This document shows positions 1-8,393 of a DNA stretch of 54,526 bases, in pieces. The notes under the pieces were generated by a model, which was given only the letters and a program-made list of their open reading frames with translations, made no database searches and was not told the DNA's origin. Location of the stretch: the NCBI GenBank assembly GCA_037447335.1, contig JBBIGV010000015.1, forward strand, positions 1 to 54,526. Reading direction: 5' to 3'. The position numbers were made by a program, and so were the translations under genes. Position 1 is the stretch's first letter; every line of letters starts with the position of its first letter. This DNA comes from JBBIGV01 sp037447335. GTDB taxonomy: Bacteria; Bacteroidota; Ignavibacteria; Ignavibacteriales; Ignavibacteriaceae.

Positions 1-90
1 TAAGCAAGTAATGATGGGGGGAACTATCTTTTATTGATGAAAGGGATGATTTTAAAATGAATTTATATTGTGCAATCCGATTCGAACTTC

Positions 91-122
91 ATTGCTAATT
101 CATAACAGTTTTGATATGTTTG
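91..122 (+). promoter_or_regulatory. candidate Bacteroidota-type promoter
   Basis: TATGTTTG at 115-122 fits the -7 consensus TAnnTTTG, and ATTG at 91-94 lies 20 bases upstream as a -33 element. It ends about 30 bases before the lipoprotein ATG at 153. The sequence match is seen; that it works as a promoter is inferred. Confidence 0.45.
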
Positions 123-152
123 GGGCGCTTTTAATAATTAATTGGAAATAAA

Positions 153-656
153 ATGAAATATTTAACACTGTTATTAATACCCGCGTTGTTATTCATCGGG
201 TGCAAGGGTAAAAGCGCTGAAGCCTACTTTAACGAGGCTGAAGCTTTTCTGGGTCAACAAAATATTGCCGATGCGCTTTCCTCTTACGAAAAAGTGGTAA
301 GTGATTACCCGAAAAGTGAATATGCTCCCCAGGCGCTTACAAAGATTGCTTCTTTATATCAGAATAAATTAGTTCCGAATGTTTCTGAAAGGGAATCAAT
401 TGAAAAAGCAGTAAGCTATTATAAATCAATTTATGACAAATATCCCGAAAATCAAGCGGCTCCGGTTTCATTATTTATGTCGGGTTTTCTCCTTGCCAAT
501 GAACTGCAAAAATTTGATGAAGCTACGCAGACTTACAATCTTTTCCTGGAAAAATTCAGCAATCACGAGCTTGCTTCATCTGCAAAAGAAGAGCTCGAAA
601 TGATGGGGCTTACTCCCGAAGAAATTCTTAAAAGAAAAATCGCAACGGATTTGTAA
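153..656 (+). CDS. TPR-type outer-membrane lipoprotein
   Basis: Small lipoprotein (167 aa). Residues 1-16 are a hydrophobic signal followed by the lipobox LFIGC, so Cys17 should be lipidated. The rest is helical and tetratricopeptide-like, with repeats resembling the BamD/YbgF group (residues about 24-60 and 85-150, e.g. YFNEAEAFLGQQN and ATQTYNLFLEKF). BamD is usually longer, so assembly-platform identity is not claimed; an envelope scaffold is the safe reading. Its TAA stop overlaps the next ATG by one base (TAATG), so it is co-transcribed with the DUF58 gene. A candidate promoter lies directly upstream. Confidence 0.75.
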   Translation: MKYLTLLLIPALLFIGCKGKSAEAYFNEAEAFLGQQNIADALSSYEKVVSDYPKSEYAPQALTKIASLYQNKLVPNVSERESIEKAVSYYKSIYDKYPENQAAPVSLFMSGFLLANELQKFDEATQTYNLFLEKFSNHELASSAKEELEMMGLTPEEILKRKIATDL

Positions 657-1582
657 TGGCTGAAACACTCTCCAGGGAAGCCTGGGGCAGAGATACAAAA
701 AAATTCCTCGATCCGTCCACAATTTCAAAACTGAGCTCTTTTGAACTGAGGGCAAGATTGGTTGTGGAAGGATTTATGGTAGGTCTGCATAAAAGTCCTT
801 ACCATGGATTCAGTGTTGAATTTACACAGCACCGTCCATATATCCAGGGGGATAATCTTAAAGATGTTGACTGGAAGGTTTACGGCAAAACCGAAAAGTA
901 TTACATCAAACAGTATGAAGAAGAAACAAATTTAAAAAGTTACATTCTTTTCGATACAAGCAAATCCATGAACTTTTCCTCCGGAGATAATGTAAGCAAA
1001 CTTGAATATGGTTCCACTCTTGTTGCGGCTTTAAGTTACCTGATGATAAAGCAGCAGGATGCGGTTGGACTTTCACTTTATTCTGATAAAATAAATAAAT
1101 ATCTCCCGCCAAAATCAACAAATACTTACCTGCAGGAAATTCTTAAAAATCTTTCAACGCTTACTGCTTCAGATAAAACAAATACTGCCTTGTGTTTAAG
1201 CTCGATTGCTGAAAAAATTACACGGAGGGGGCTGGTAATTATCATATCAGATTTTTTTGATGAGATCGGTTCTGTGCTTAATGCACTTAAGCATTTTCGT
1301 TATAAGAAAAATGAAGTTATTGTTTTCCAAATTCTGGATCCTATAGAAAGATCCTTTTCTTTCGGAAGAGATGCTATATTTAAAGATATGGAGAGTGAAG
1401 AGGAAATGACCACTCAGCCGTATCAAATTCAGAAAGCGTATCACGAGGCGATGAATGAATTCATTCAAAAAATTAAAGCTGAATGTCTTAATTCCAACAT
1501 AGAATATAATTTGCTTGATACATCTACTCCTTTTGATAAAGCTTTATTCAGCTATATGCAGAAGAGAAGCAGGCTTTATTAA
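656..1582 (+). CDS. DUF58 domain protein (vWA-like)
   Basis: 308 aa, soluble, with the DUF58 signature: an early QHRPYIQGDNLKDVDWKVY segment (about residues 58-76) and then a von Willebrand A-like core opening with ILFDTSKSMNF, a DxSxS metal-site motif. DUF58 proteins typically pair with MoxR AAA ATPases and von Willebrand proteins in envelope or stress loci. No MoxR gene is seen here, but it could lie upstream of the window. The start codon shares a base with the stop of the lipoprotein gene, indicating translational coupling. The molecular function of the family is not settled. Confidence 0.85.
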   Translation: MAETLSREAWGRDTKKFLDPSTISKLSSFELRARLVVEGFMVGLHKSPYHGFSVEFTQHRPYIQGDNLKDVDWKVYGKTEKYYIKQYEEETNLKSYILFDTSKSMNFSSGDNVSKLEYGSTLVAALSYLMIKQQDAVGLSLYSDKINKYLPPKSTNTYLQEILKNLSTLTASDKTNTALCLSSIAEKITRRGLVIIISDFFDEIGSVLNALKHFRYKKNEVIVFQILDPIERSFSFGRDAIFKDMESEEEMTTQPYQIQKAYHEAMNEFIQKIKAECLNSNIEYNLLDTSTPFDKALFSYMQKRSRLY

Positions 1583-1601
1583 ATTGCAAGATTATATAGG
1601 G

Positions 1602-2954
1602 TTAGGTTATGAGATCAATTATTTCATTTAAATATTTTTCTATTAATCTTTTTGATTTTTCTTCAGTATCTGCTTCAACAATAACTCTTACAATCGGTTC
1701 AGTGTTTGATTTTCGAAAATGCACCCAATGATCATCGAAATCAATCCTGATTCCATCCTCTGAATTTAATTTCTCAGAATTGTATTTATGCTTCAACTTA
1801 TCCAAAACCTGATCGGGACTTGTGTCCTTTATATCTATCTTAGACTTTGATATAAAATATGAGGGTAAAGAATTTTTTACCAGTGAAAGTTTTTCTCCGG
1901 ATTCTGCCAGATATTGAAGCGTTAAAGCGATTCCAACCAAGGCATCGCGTCCATAATGCAATGCCGGGTAAATAACTCCGCCGCTTCCCTCGCCGCCTAT
2001 TACTGCATTAACTTCTTTCATCTTCTTAACAACATTTGCTTCTCCAACCGGAGAGCGATACACTTTACAACTGGCTTCACTCGCAACATCATCTACTGCG
2101 CGTGTGGTGGATAGATTTACAACAACGTCACCTTTTTGCTTTGAAAGTAAGAATTTAACAATAAGTGTGATTGTATTTTCTTCGATAAACGGTTCACCGG
2201 TATCTGTGATTAACACAAGCCTGTCAACATCAGGGTCAACAACAATACCGAGGTCAGCATTTTCAACTTTTACTCTTTTCAAAGTTTCAGTCAGATTTTC
2301 AGGCAGAGGTTCCGGCATCCGGGGGAATATTCCGGATTTTTCACAGTTCATTTCGATCACTTCACAGCCGAAGTTTTTAAGCAAATCAGGAATTACAAAA
2401 GCGCCGGCTCCGTTAACACAATCAGCAACAACTTTAAACTTTTTGCTTTTAATTAAATCTATATCTATAACCGGCAGTTTCAGAATTGCATCGATGTGGT
2501 TTTTAATTCCTTCGGCAAAAACAGTTCTCTTACCTACGCCGTCCCAGCTTCTATAAGCGGTTTGTTCATTAAGTAATTTTTTGAGAGTTTCATGTTCTTC
2601 AGGCGTCATAAACTGCCCTGAACTGTTCAGGAATTTGAGGGCATTCCATTCATTAGGATTATGACTTGCGGAAATTGCAATACCCCCGCCGGCTTTAAGA
2701 GCCTTTACAGTAAACTGCACGGTTGGCGTTGGACAAATTCCAATGTCAATAACATCTAATCCTTTAGCAAGCAGTGTTCCGGTTACTAATGAGTTTACCA
2801 TTTCGCCGGTGATACGGGCATCTCTTCCAACTACAACAGAACCTTCACCAATAAAATCTGCGTAGGCTGCCGTATATTTTACTATTGTATCGGGGTCCAA
2901 TCCGCTTCCGACTATCCCTCTTATGCCGGATATACTAACCATTAAAGTGGGCAT
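1602..2954 (-). CDS. glmM: phosphoglucosamine mutase / phosphomannomutase
   Basis: Alpha-D-phosphohexomutase of 450 aa, the usual family length. Visible landmarks are the phosphoserine loop GIAISASHNP, the metal-binding loop DPDVDRL, the sugar-binding loop GEGSGG and the C-terminal phosphate clamp RKSNTEPIVRV. It interconverts hexose 6- and 1-phosphates; the GlmM reaction would supply glucosamine-1-phosphate for UDP-GlcNAc, peptidoglycan and LPS. The residues after the active Ser (NEWNALKFL) resemble the archaeal/Bacteroidota branch annotated as either GlmM or ManB, so substrate preference is uncertain. It has a GGAG ribosome site 5' of ATG 2954 on the minus strand, and is convergent with the DUF58 gene. 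Confidence 0.85.
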   Translation of the reverse strand: MPTLMVSISGIRGIVGSGLDPDTIVKYTAAYADFIGEGSVVVGRDARITGEMVNSLVTGTLLAKGLDVIDIGICPTPTVQFTVKALKAGGGIAISASHNPNEWNALKFLNSSGQFMTPEEHETLKKLLNEQTAYRSWDGVGKRTVFAEGIKNHIDAILKLPVIDIDLIKSKKFKVVADCVNGAGAFVIPDLLKNFGCEVIEMNCEKSGIFPRMPEPLPENLTETLKRVKVENADLGIVVDPDVDRLVLITDTGEPFIEENTITLIVKFLLSKQKGDVVVNLSTTRAVDDVASEASCKVYRSPVGEANVVKKMKEVNAVIGGEGSGGVIYPALHYGRDALVGIALTLQYLAESGEKLSLVKNSLPSYFISKSKIDIKDTSPDQVLDKLKHKYNSEKLNSEDGIRIDFDDHWVHFRKSNTEPIVRVIVEADTEEKSKRLIEKYLNEIIDLIT

Positions 2955-3234
2955 TAAATCTCCTTAAATTTGCAACCCAAAATAATGAAATGATGCGGAT
3001 TAGTCTAAGCCGAATTTTTTTTGAAGTTACAAATTTTACGATAGTGGATTTCATTACTTGCTCAAAGATCTTTTGTTCACAACTATTCAGGTGAGTGATT
3101 TTCCGGATCGGGTGCAAACTTTACTGATCCCGATATCGATCATTTTGTATTTTGCACACAAAGCTTAAAACGATGAGCTGCGATTTTTTTTCGTTATCCG
3201 GTACGCTTTATACCCTCCCACTTTATCTTGCTTT
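2955..3234. other. intergenic region between divergent genes
   Basis: Together with the repeat array that follows, this is the only gap above 300 bases. I see no convincing gene in it; a 60-codon minus-strand frame has no recognisable features. A short inverted repeat ATCGGG...CCCGAT occurs near 3105-3137. It should carry the promoters for the mutase (minus) and the ATPase (plus), but no good consensus match was found. Confidence 0.5.
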
Positions 3235-3312
3235 AAAGCAAAAATGATCGCTAATACTTTTGCTTTTAGGCAAAAATGTTAGTATGTTTTGTCAAAAAAT
3301 GAGCTAAAAATG
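3235..3312 (+). repeat. array of palindromic half-sites at ATPase gene start
   Basis: The element GCAAAAATG recurs at 3238-3246 and 3270-3278, with TCAAAAAATG at 3292-3301. CTAA or TTAG ends flank these on alternating strands. CTAATACTTTTGC (3251-3263) pairs with GCAAAAATGTTAG (3270-3282) in 11 of 13 positions around a 6-base loop. A second, looser arm pair runs from TTAG at 3279 to CTAA at 3304-3307. The array ends at the ATG of the DUF4143 ATPase, so it is well placed as an operator or a structured leader. The repeats are seen; regulation is inferred. Confidence 0.6.
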
Positions 3313-4482
3313 CAGAAAAACCGATACCTGGAAGAAAGCATCACTTCCGACCTCAAAAACAAAATGGTGTTTATAGGGGGAGCAAGACAGGTCGGGAAAA
3401 CAACTTTGGCTAAGGATATTATTTCAAAAAACTTCAGCTGCTCGGCTTATTATAATTGGGATTATACTCCGGATAGAAAAAGGATTACCGCACACGAGCT
3501 GCCGGGTGAAAGCGGGCTATTAATTTTTGATGAGATTCACAAATTCAAAAAATGGAAAAATTTAATCAAAGGAATTTATGATACGCATAAAAATAAGTTT
3601 AGCATTTTGGTTACAGGGTCTGCACGATTAAACATTTATAGAAAAAGTGGTGATTCTCTTCAGGGACGATATCACTATTACACTCTTCATCCATTTTCTC
3701 TGGCAGAGATTGAAAATATCAGAGATCCTGGGAAGCCATTTGAGGAATTAAACTTTCAGACTCAAAATTATCAATCTGCTTTAATTGCATTACTGGATTT
3801 TGGCGGCTTTCCGGAACCATTGATTTCACAGAATCCAAGAACTTTGAGGAGGTGGCATAACGAGAAATTGGAACGCCTGTTCAGGGAAGACATCAGGGAT
3901 ATAGAAAATATCAGAGATATAAGCAACATGAAATTATTTGGCGATATGCTGCCTTCAAAAGCTGCGAGCTCACTTTCTTTGAATTCATTAAGAGAGGATC
4001 TGGATATAAGCCACCGTGCAATCACAAGCTGGCTGAATATTCTTGAATCATTTTACTACTCGTTCAGAATTTATCCATACACAGCTAAGTCAGTCAGAAC
4101 TATTAAAAAAGAACCCAAGCTATATTTAATAGATTGGTCTGAAGTTTCAAACGAAGGCGCTAAATTTGAAAATTTAATTGCATCTCATCTGTTAAAATTT
4201 ACAGATTTTATTTATGAGCGGGAAGGATTTAAAGCTCAATTGTTCTACCTTAGAAATGTTGATAAGAAAGAGGTGGATTTTTTAGTTGCTGTTAACAATA
4301 AGCCCTGGTTTGCTGTGGAAGTTAAACTGTCAGATACTGCTCCATCAAAGAATTTAATTTATTATAAAGAGAGATTAAATATTCCTTTTTCTTATCAGGT
4401 AATTAAAAAAGAAAATGTTGATATTATCACAGATGATATCAGGATAATCTCTGCCGGTAAATTTTTAAGCGGTTTGGTTTGA
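3310..4482 (+). CDS. AAA_14/DUF4143 family ATPase
   Basis: 390 aa from ATG 3310. An in-frame TTG at 3289 would add seven residues, but it lies inside the palindromic array and lacks a ribosome site, and MQKNRYLEES resembles family N-termini. The N-terminal P-loop domain has Walker A GGARQVGKTT (residues 23-32) and Walker B LLIFDEIH (70-77). The C-terminal DUF4143 part carries a nuclease-fold-like pattern VDFLV...FAVEVK (D323, E337, K339), reminiscent of PD-(D/E)XK. The family is widespread, patchily distributed and functionally obscure; roles in mobile-element or toxin-like functions have been proposed. It stands alone here, with a 44-base gap to the next gene. Confidence 0.85.
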   Translation: MQKNRYLEESITSDLKNKMVFIGGARQVGKTTLAKDIISKNFSCSAYYNWDYTPDRKRITAHELPGESGLLIFDEIHKFKKWKNLIKGIYDTHKNKFSILVTGSARLNIYRKSGDSLQGRYHYYTLHPFSLAEIENIRDPGKPFEELNFQTQNYQSALIALLDFGGFPEPLISQNPRTLRRWHNEKLERLFREDIRDIENIRDISNMKLFGDMLPSKAASSLSLNSLREDLDISHRAITSWLNILESFYYSFRIYPYTAKSVRTIKKEPKLYLIDWSEVSNEGAKFENLIASHLLKFTDFIYEREGFKAQLFYLRNVDKKEVDFLVAVNNKPWFAVEVKLSDTAPSKNLIYYKERLNIPFSYQVIKKENVDIITDDIRIISAGKFLSGLV

Positions 4483-4526
4483 TTTATTATTATTTAATAC
4501 GACTAAAAATCTGACATCATACATTC

Positions 4527-5234
4527 TTGAAAAACAAAATTCAAAAAATTAATAAGCTTTTAATCAACTATTTCGGAGTTCCGCCTAAAGCTAAAAGGCT
4601 GCCTGATCCGCTGGATACGATAATCGGCACCATTCTCTCACAAAATACAAACGATCAGAATTCTTACAAAGCCTACCGCAATTTGAAAGATAATTTCAGA
4701 ACGTGGGATGAGCTTGCCAAACTAAAACCATCGCAGATAGAAAAATATATCAGAGTGGCCGGGCTGGGGAAACAGAAATCAAAAGCAATTTACGAATTGC
4801 TTAACTCGCTGAAGAATAATCATAAGAAAATTTCTCTCAATTATATAAAGAAGAAACAGGATAGTGAAATTCTTGAAGAATTAACTTCTTACAATGGCAT
4901 AGGTGTAAAAACTGCAAGTTGTGTACTGCTTTTTTCACTTGGCAGAAATGTCTGCCCGGTAGATACACATGTCCATCGCACGGTTAACCGGATTGGATTG
5001 GTTGAAGCCAACAACCCCGAAAAAACATTCCGGCTGCTGAACAAAAATTTACCCGGAGAAACAGCACATTCCTTCCATACAAATCTTATAAGATTAGGAA
5101 GGGAAATTTGCAAGCCTGCAAATCCGGGTTGTGGTATTTGTCCGTTGCTCGACATTTGTAATTTTAAAAATAAAAATCGAGCCGCAGCCGCTAAAAGCAA
5201 ATCAAACAGCTTTATGCTGCTCGATAATATTTAA
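4527..5234 (+). CDS. endonuclease III-like DNA glycosylase
   Basis: HhH-GPD base-excision glycosylase, 235 aa. The helix-hairpin-helix GIGVKTA carries the catalytic Lys128, and VDTH supplies the catalytic Asp146. A [4Fe-4S] cluster is predicted from C195-x6-C202-x2-C205-x5-C211, the classic Nth spacing. It should remove oxidised pyrimidines and cleave abasic sites. The helix sequence differs from standard E. coli Nth (SCVLLFSLGRNVCP), so it may be a paralogous Nth-like group and no gene symbol is assigned. The start is TTG 4527, because no suitable ATG precedes the conserved N-terminus. A short Ala/Lys-rich tail follows the cluster. Confidence 0.85.
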   Translation: MKNKIQKINKLLINYFGVPPKAKRLPDPLDTIIGTILSQNTNDQNSYKAYRNLKDNFRTWDELAKLKPSQIEKYIRVAGLGKQKSKAIYELLNSLKNNHKKISLNYIKKKQDSEILEELTSYNGIGVKTASCVLLFSLGRNVCPVDTHVHRTVNRIGLVEANNPEKTFRLLNKNLPGETAHSFHTNLIRLGREICKPANPGCGICPLLDICNFKNKNRAAAAKSKSNSFMLLDNI

Positions 5235-5257
5235 TTTGCTGCTTCTCAAACTTGCAC

Positions 5258-5288
5258 TTTACTATCAATCGATTTTGGTTTAAATTTG
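5258..5288 (+). promoter_or_regulatory. candidate promoter of tyrosine operon
   Basis: TAAATTTG at 5281-5288 matches TAnnTTTG exactly. A TTTA -33-like element at 5258-5261 lies 19 bases upstream. The HPPD ATG is about 40 bases downstream and has an AGGAG ribosome site. Promoter function is inferred. Confidence 0.45.
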
Positions 5289-5328
5289 CAGCCACAAAGT
5301 CACATTTATAAACCTACAGGAGAATTTA

Positions 5329-6447
5329 ATGTCTGAGAAATTAGGATTAAAAGGGTACGATTTCGTAGAATTTTACGTCGGTTCGGCGAAAATATGTGCC
5401 TACTGGCACGCAAAAGCTATGGGATTGGATATTACCGGTTACAGCGGACCGGAAACCGGCGTAAAAGATCGGGTTTCGTACTTTCTAACCAAAAACAACT
5501 TGAAATTTGTTGTTACTTCAGCCATCAAGCCGGGAAATTATGAGGTTTCATCCTTTGTTCAGAAGCATGGCGATGGAGTAAAGCGCTGGTCGCTCGCGGT
5601 TGAAGATGTAAGAAAAACTTATGACCTTGCCGTAAAAAATGGTGGTATTCCGGTTAAAACTCCAAAGAAGTATGAAGATGAACATGGATACATTGAGGAA
5701 GCTGCAATAAAGCTTTATGACGATGCCGAGGTAGTATTTATTAACAGAGAAAATTATAAGGGAATTTTCAGACCGGGATTCGGCAAACCTGTTCAGAATA
5801 TAAATATTGTGCGTGAAGATACCGGTTTGCTGGAAGTTGATCATATTGTTGGCAATGTACGTATAAATGAAATGAACCTTTGGGAGAATTATTTTGCCAA
5901 AACCCTGAACTTTGAAACATTTCTTGAATTTGGTGTGGGTGATATCTCAACAAAATACTCGGCACTGCTTTCAAAAGTTGTTAGATCCAAAGAAGCTAAA
6001 ATTAAAAACCCGATCAATGAGCCTTTTGAAGGCTTGAAGAAATCACAAATAGAAGAATATATTGATGAGTATCAGGGTTCAGGGATACAGCATATCGCTA
6101 TCACAACAGATAATATTATGAAAACTATTGGCGCAATGCGAAACAACGGTGTAGAGTTTTTAAGTACACCACCGGATGCTTACTATAAAATGTTAAAAGA
6201 AAAAGGTCTTAATATCACAGAAGACATTGATGAATTAAAAAAATACGGAATACTCTGTGATCTTGAAGGCAAAGGTTACCTGCTTCAGTTATTTACAAAA
6301 CCAATTGGAGACAGACCAACATTCTTCTACGAAATCATTCAGAGAAGAGAAGGTGCTGAAGGATTCGGACAGGGAAATTTCCAGTCGTTATTCGAATCAA
6401 TCGAACGTGATCAGATGTTAAGAGGTAATTTTGATAAGGAAGAATAA
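5329..6447 (+). CDS. hppD: 4-hydroxyphenylpyruvate dioxygenase
   Basis: Non-heme Fe(II) dioxygenase converting 4-hydroxyphenylpyruvate to homogentisate, the committed step of tyrosine breakdown. 372 aa, a typical length, with two VOC half-barrels. The three iron ligands are visible: His172 (VDHIVGNV), His255 (IQHIAITT) and Glu335 (FFYEIIQR). The C-terminal gating helix GFGQGNFQSLFESIERDQ is intact. It is the first gene of the tyrosine operon, with an AGGAG ribosome site and a candidate promoter just upstream, and the pathway enzymes follow on the same strand. Confidence 0.95.
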   Translation: MSEKLGLKGYDFVEFYVGSAKICAYWHAKAMGLDITGYSGPETGVKDRVSYFLTKNNLKFVVTSAIKPGNYEVSSFVQKHGDGVKRWSLAVEDVRKTYDLAVKNGGIPVKTPKKYEDEHGYIEEAAIKLYDDAEVVFINRENYKGIFRPGFGKPVQNINIVREDTGLLEVDHIVGNVRINEMNLWENYFAKTLNFETFLEFGVGDISTKYSALLSKVVRSKEAKIKNPINEPFEGLKKSQIEEYIDEYQGSGIQHIAITTDNIMKTIGAMRNNGVEFLSTPPDAYYKMLKEKGLNITEDIDELKKYGILCDLEGKGYLLQLFTKPIGDRPTFFYEIIQRREGAEGFGQGNFQSLFESIERDQMLRGNFDKEE

Positions 6448-6478
6448 TTATAACCCCGGTTATTCGGTTCTTACTTTC

Positions 6479-6529
6479 GATTAATCTTTTTCATTACAGA
6501 AAGTGAATGATTGGATGAAAAAAATAATC
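6479..6529 (+). repeat. imperfect inverted repeat between hppD and hmgA
   Basis: GATTAATCTTTTTCAT (6479-6494) is nearly complementary to ATGAAAAAAATAATC (6515-6529), with one gap and one mismatch and a 20-base loop. A shorter perfect repeat ATAACC-cc-GGTTAT sits at 6450-6463. The 119-base spacer is unusually long for this operon, so an attenuator or processing site is possible. Confidence 0.35.
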
Positions 6530-6566
6530 AGATTGAAAATATGAAAAAACTTAAAGGAGTAACATT

Positions 6567-7733
6567 ATGCCTTTTTATGTTAGAGCAGGAAAAGTACCGC
6601 CGAAACGTCATATAACTTTTTATAAAGAAGATGGTAAATCGCTTTACCGGGAAGAGCTTTTCAGCACAAAAGGTTTTTCAGGTATTTATTCGAACAAATA
6701 CCACATTTATATGCCGCCGCAGGTGGAGAGTATTAAAGAAGTCAGCTACAATACAACACCTGAGTGGAGCGATGCACCGCTTCAGTATTATCACTTCAAA
6801 ACGGAAAAGAAACAATCCAAAGGAAACTTCCTTACTGCACGTAACATCTTTCTTCAGAATGATAATTGTGTTATCTCAACTGCCAACATTACAGAAGATT
6901 CTGAACTGTTCTTCCGCAACAGTTATGCACACGAACTTATTTTTGTACATCACGGCAGCGGGGAATTCCTGTCCGAATACGGAAAAATTCCATTTGATCA
7001 ATGGGATTACATCATTGTTCCAAAGGGAACTACATATCGGATGAAATTTAAAAACTATGATAAGGTTAAAATACTGATTGTTGAATCTGATACGCCGTAT
7101 GATATTCCCCGGCACTTCAGAAATGAATACGGACAATTAACAGAAGATGCTCCTTATTACGAAAGGGATTTTCGCGCCCCGGAATTCATGGAGCCAATAG
7201 ACAAGCTCGGTAAATTTCAGCTGATATTGAAAGTTCGTAACAGATATTTCGAATATCACCTTCCGCATCATCCCTTCGATGTAGTCGGCTGGGATGGATT
7301 TCTTTATCCATATGCATTCAATATAAAAGAGTATGCGCCGAAGGTGGGAAAGATTCATTTACCGCCTCCTGTGCATCTGGCATTCGTTACCGAGCAATTT
7401 GTTGTTTGTAACTTTGTTCCGCGTTTGTTTGATTTTCATCCTGAGGCAATTCCTGCACCTTATTATCATTCAAATGTTGATAGCGATGAAGTGCTGTACT
7501 ACGTATGGGGTGATTTTATGTCCAGGTCAGGTGTAGAAGAAGGCTCAATAACCTTGCATCCAATGGGAATTCCGCATGGTCCGCAGCCGGGTAAAACCGA
7601 AGCCTCGATCGGGAAAAAAGATACAGAAGAATATGCAATCATGATAGATACCTTCAAGCCGCTTCAGGTTACCGGCAATGTTAAAGAATCTATGGTAGAA
7701 GACTATTCGCATTCATGGCTGGAGAAGCAGTGA
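6567..7733 (+). CDS. hmgA: homogentisate 1,2-dioxygenase
   Basis: Cupin-fold Fe(II) enzyme opening the homogentisate ring to maleylacetoacetate. 388 aa, somewhat shorter than the roughly 440-residue human and pseudomonad enzymes. The hallmark HHPFDVVGWDGFLYPYAF (234-251) is present. His301 and His337 (PHGP) keep the 36-residue spacing I recall for the human ligands His335 and His371. The acidic ligand falls in a DE pair (Asp307/Glu308), so its register is ambiguous. AAAGGAG is its ribosome site. The gene ends 19 bases inside the following nucleotidyltransferase frame. Confidence 0.93.
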   Translation: MPFYVRAGKVPPKRHITFYKEDGKSLYREELFSTKGFSGIYSNKYHIYMPPQVESIKEVSYNTTPEWSDAPLQYYHFKTEKKQSKGNFLTARNIFLQNDNCVISTANITEDSELFFRNSYAHELIFVHHGSGEFLSEYGKIPFDQWDYIIVPKGTTYRMKFKNYDKVKILIVESDTPYDIPRHFRNEYGQLTEDAPYYERDFRAPEFMEPIDKLGKFQLILKVRNRYFEYHLPHHPFDVVGWDGFLYPYAFNIKEYAPKVGKIHLPPPVHLAFVTEQFVVCNFVPRLFDFHPEAIPAPYYHSNVDSDEVLYYVWGDFMSRSGVEEGSITLHPMGIPHGPQPGKTEASIGKKDTEEYAIMIDTFKPLQVTGNVKESMVEDYSHSWLEKQ

Positions 7734-8029
7734 TTACAGAAGATATTGACAATATCATAAAGAATTATAATCCCGAAAAAGTAATTCTATTCGGCTCACG
7801 TGCATCAGAGAATTACTCGGAAGATAGTGATTATGATTTACTTATTATAAAGGAAACGTCAACCCGGCGTATGAACAGGAGAGAAGAAGCTACGGATGGT
7901 ATTTTTCTTAAAGAACCTGTAGATATGTTAATTTTAACTCCTGAAGAGGTTCAGTTTCTTATGCAAAATGAATCAGAATTTCTTCAGGAGATTTTTGAAA
8001 AAGGGACTGTTCTCTATGAGAAAGGATAA
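7715..8029 (+). CDS. minimal nucleotidyltransferase (MNT) domain protein
   Basis: 104-aa stand-alone nucleotidyltransferase of the polymerase-beta fold. It shows LFGSRA (Gly27-Ser28) followed by the metal pair Asp39-x-Asp41 and a third Asp near residue 70 (PVDMLIL), so the active site looks intact. It overlaps the next HEPN gene by 14 bases, the classic MNT-HEPN arrangement; in characterised pairs the MNT protein AMPylates or otherwise neutralises the HEPN partner. The ATG lies inside the hmgA 3' end; an in-frame GTG at 7730 is an alternative start nearer the hmgA stop. Its place inside a catabolic operon is unusual. Confidence 0.85.
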   Translation: MAGEAVITEDIDNIIKNYNPEKVILFGSRASENYSEDSDYDLLIIKETSTRRMNRREEATDGIFLKEPVDMLILTPEEVQFLMQNESEFLQEIFEKGTVLYEKG

Positions 8030-8387
8030 TCCCTGGTATATTCATGCTCGTGAAGATTATGAAACAATAAACTTAATCACTGATACCCATTTATACAGAG
8101 TTAGATGTTTTCACTCTCAGCAACTAGCTGAAAAAATTATCAAAGCAGCGCTGTATGAAGGTGGAATTAAAGTACCAAGAACTCACAATATAACATATCT
8201 GGTATCTCTATTTGATTTTGAAATACCGATTAATAAAAATGACATGGAGTTTCTATCAACAATTTATATTGAAAGTCGTTACCCACCGGATATTGGATTA
8301 CTGCCAGAGGGAGAACCAACAGAAGCTGATGCATTAAGGGCAGAAAACGCTGCAAAACAAATTTATGATTTTTTTGTCAACAGATAG
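8016..8387 (+). CDS. HEPN domain protein
   Basis: 123 aa from ATG 8016. A longer frame from 7968 lies inside the MNT gene and adds a non-conserved leader. It is an all-helical HEPN protein: the helix CFHSQQLAEKIIKAALYE (31-48) resembles the AQQAAEKALKALL helix of PF05168, followed by VPRTHNITYL (54-62) with Arg55 and His57 at the conserved Arg/His turn. HEPN partners of MNT proteins may be RNases or small nucleotide-handling dimers. Whether this one is active is uncertain, because the strict R-x4-6-H RNase motif is not clear-cut. It ends 6 bases before the aminotransferase start. Confidence 0.8.
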   Translation: MRKDNPWYIHAREDYETINLITDTHLYRVRCFHSQQLAEKIIKAALYEGGIKVPRTHNITYLVSLFDFEIPINKNDMEFLSTIYIESRYPPDIGLLPEGEPTEADALRAENAAKQIYDFFVNR

Positions 8388-8393
8388 AAAGAT

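Noticed and set aside
61..152. Possible tRNA T-arm on the minus strand (AGTTCGAATCGGA).
   Set aside because: The bases flanking the loop do not pair, and no acceptor or anticodon arm could be drawn.
2104..2556. 150-codon plus-strand frame opposite the mutase gene.
   Set aside because: Antisense shadow of a clear phosphohexomutase with Ser/Thr-rich low-information translation.
2935..3117. 60-codon minus-strand frame upstream of the mutase gene.
   Set aside because: No ribosome site, no recognisable sequence, and it overlaps the mutase start region; treated as chance.
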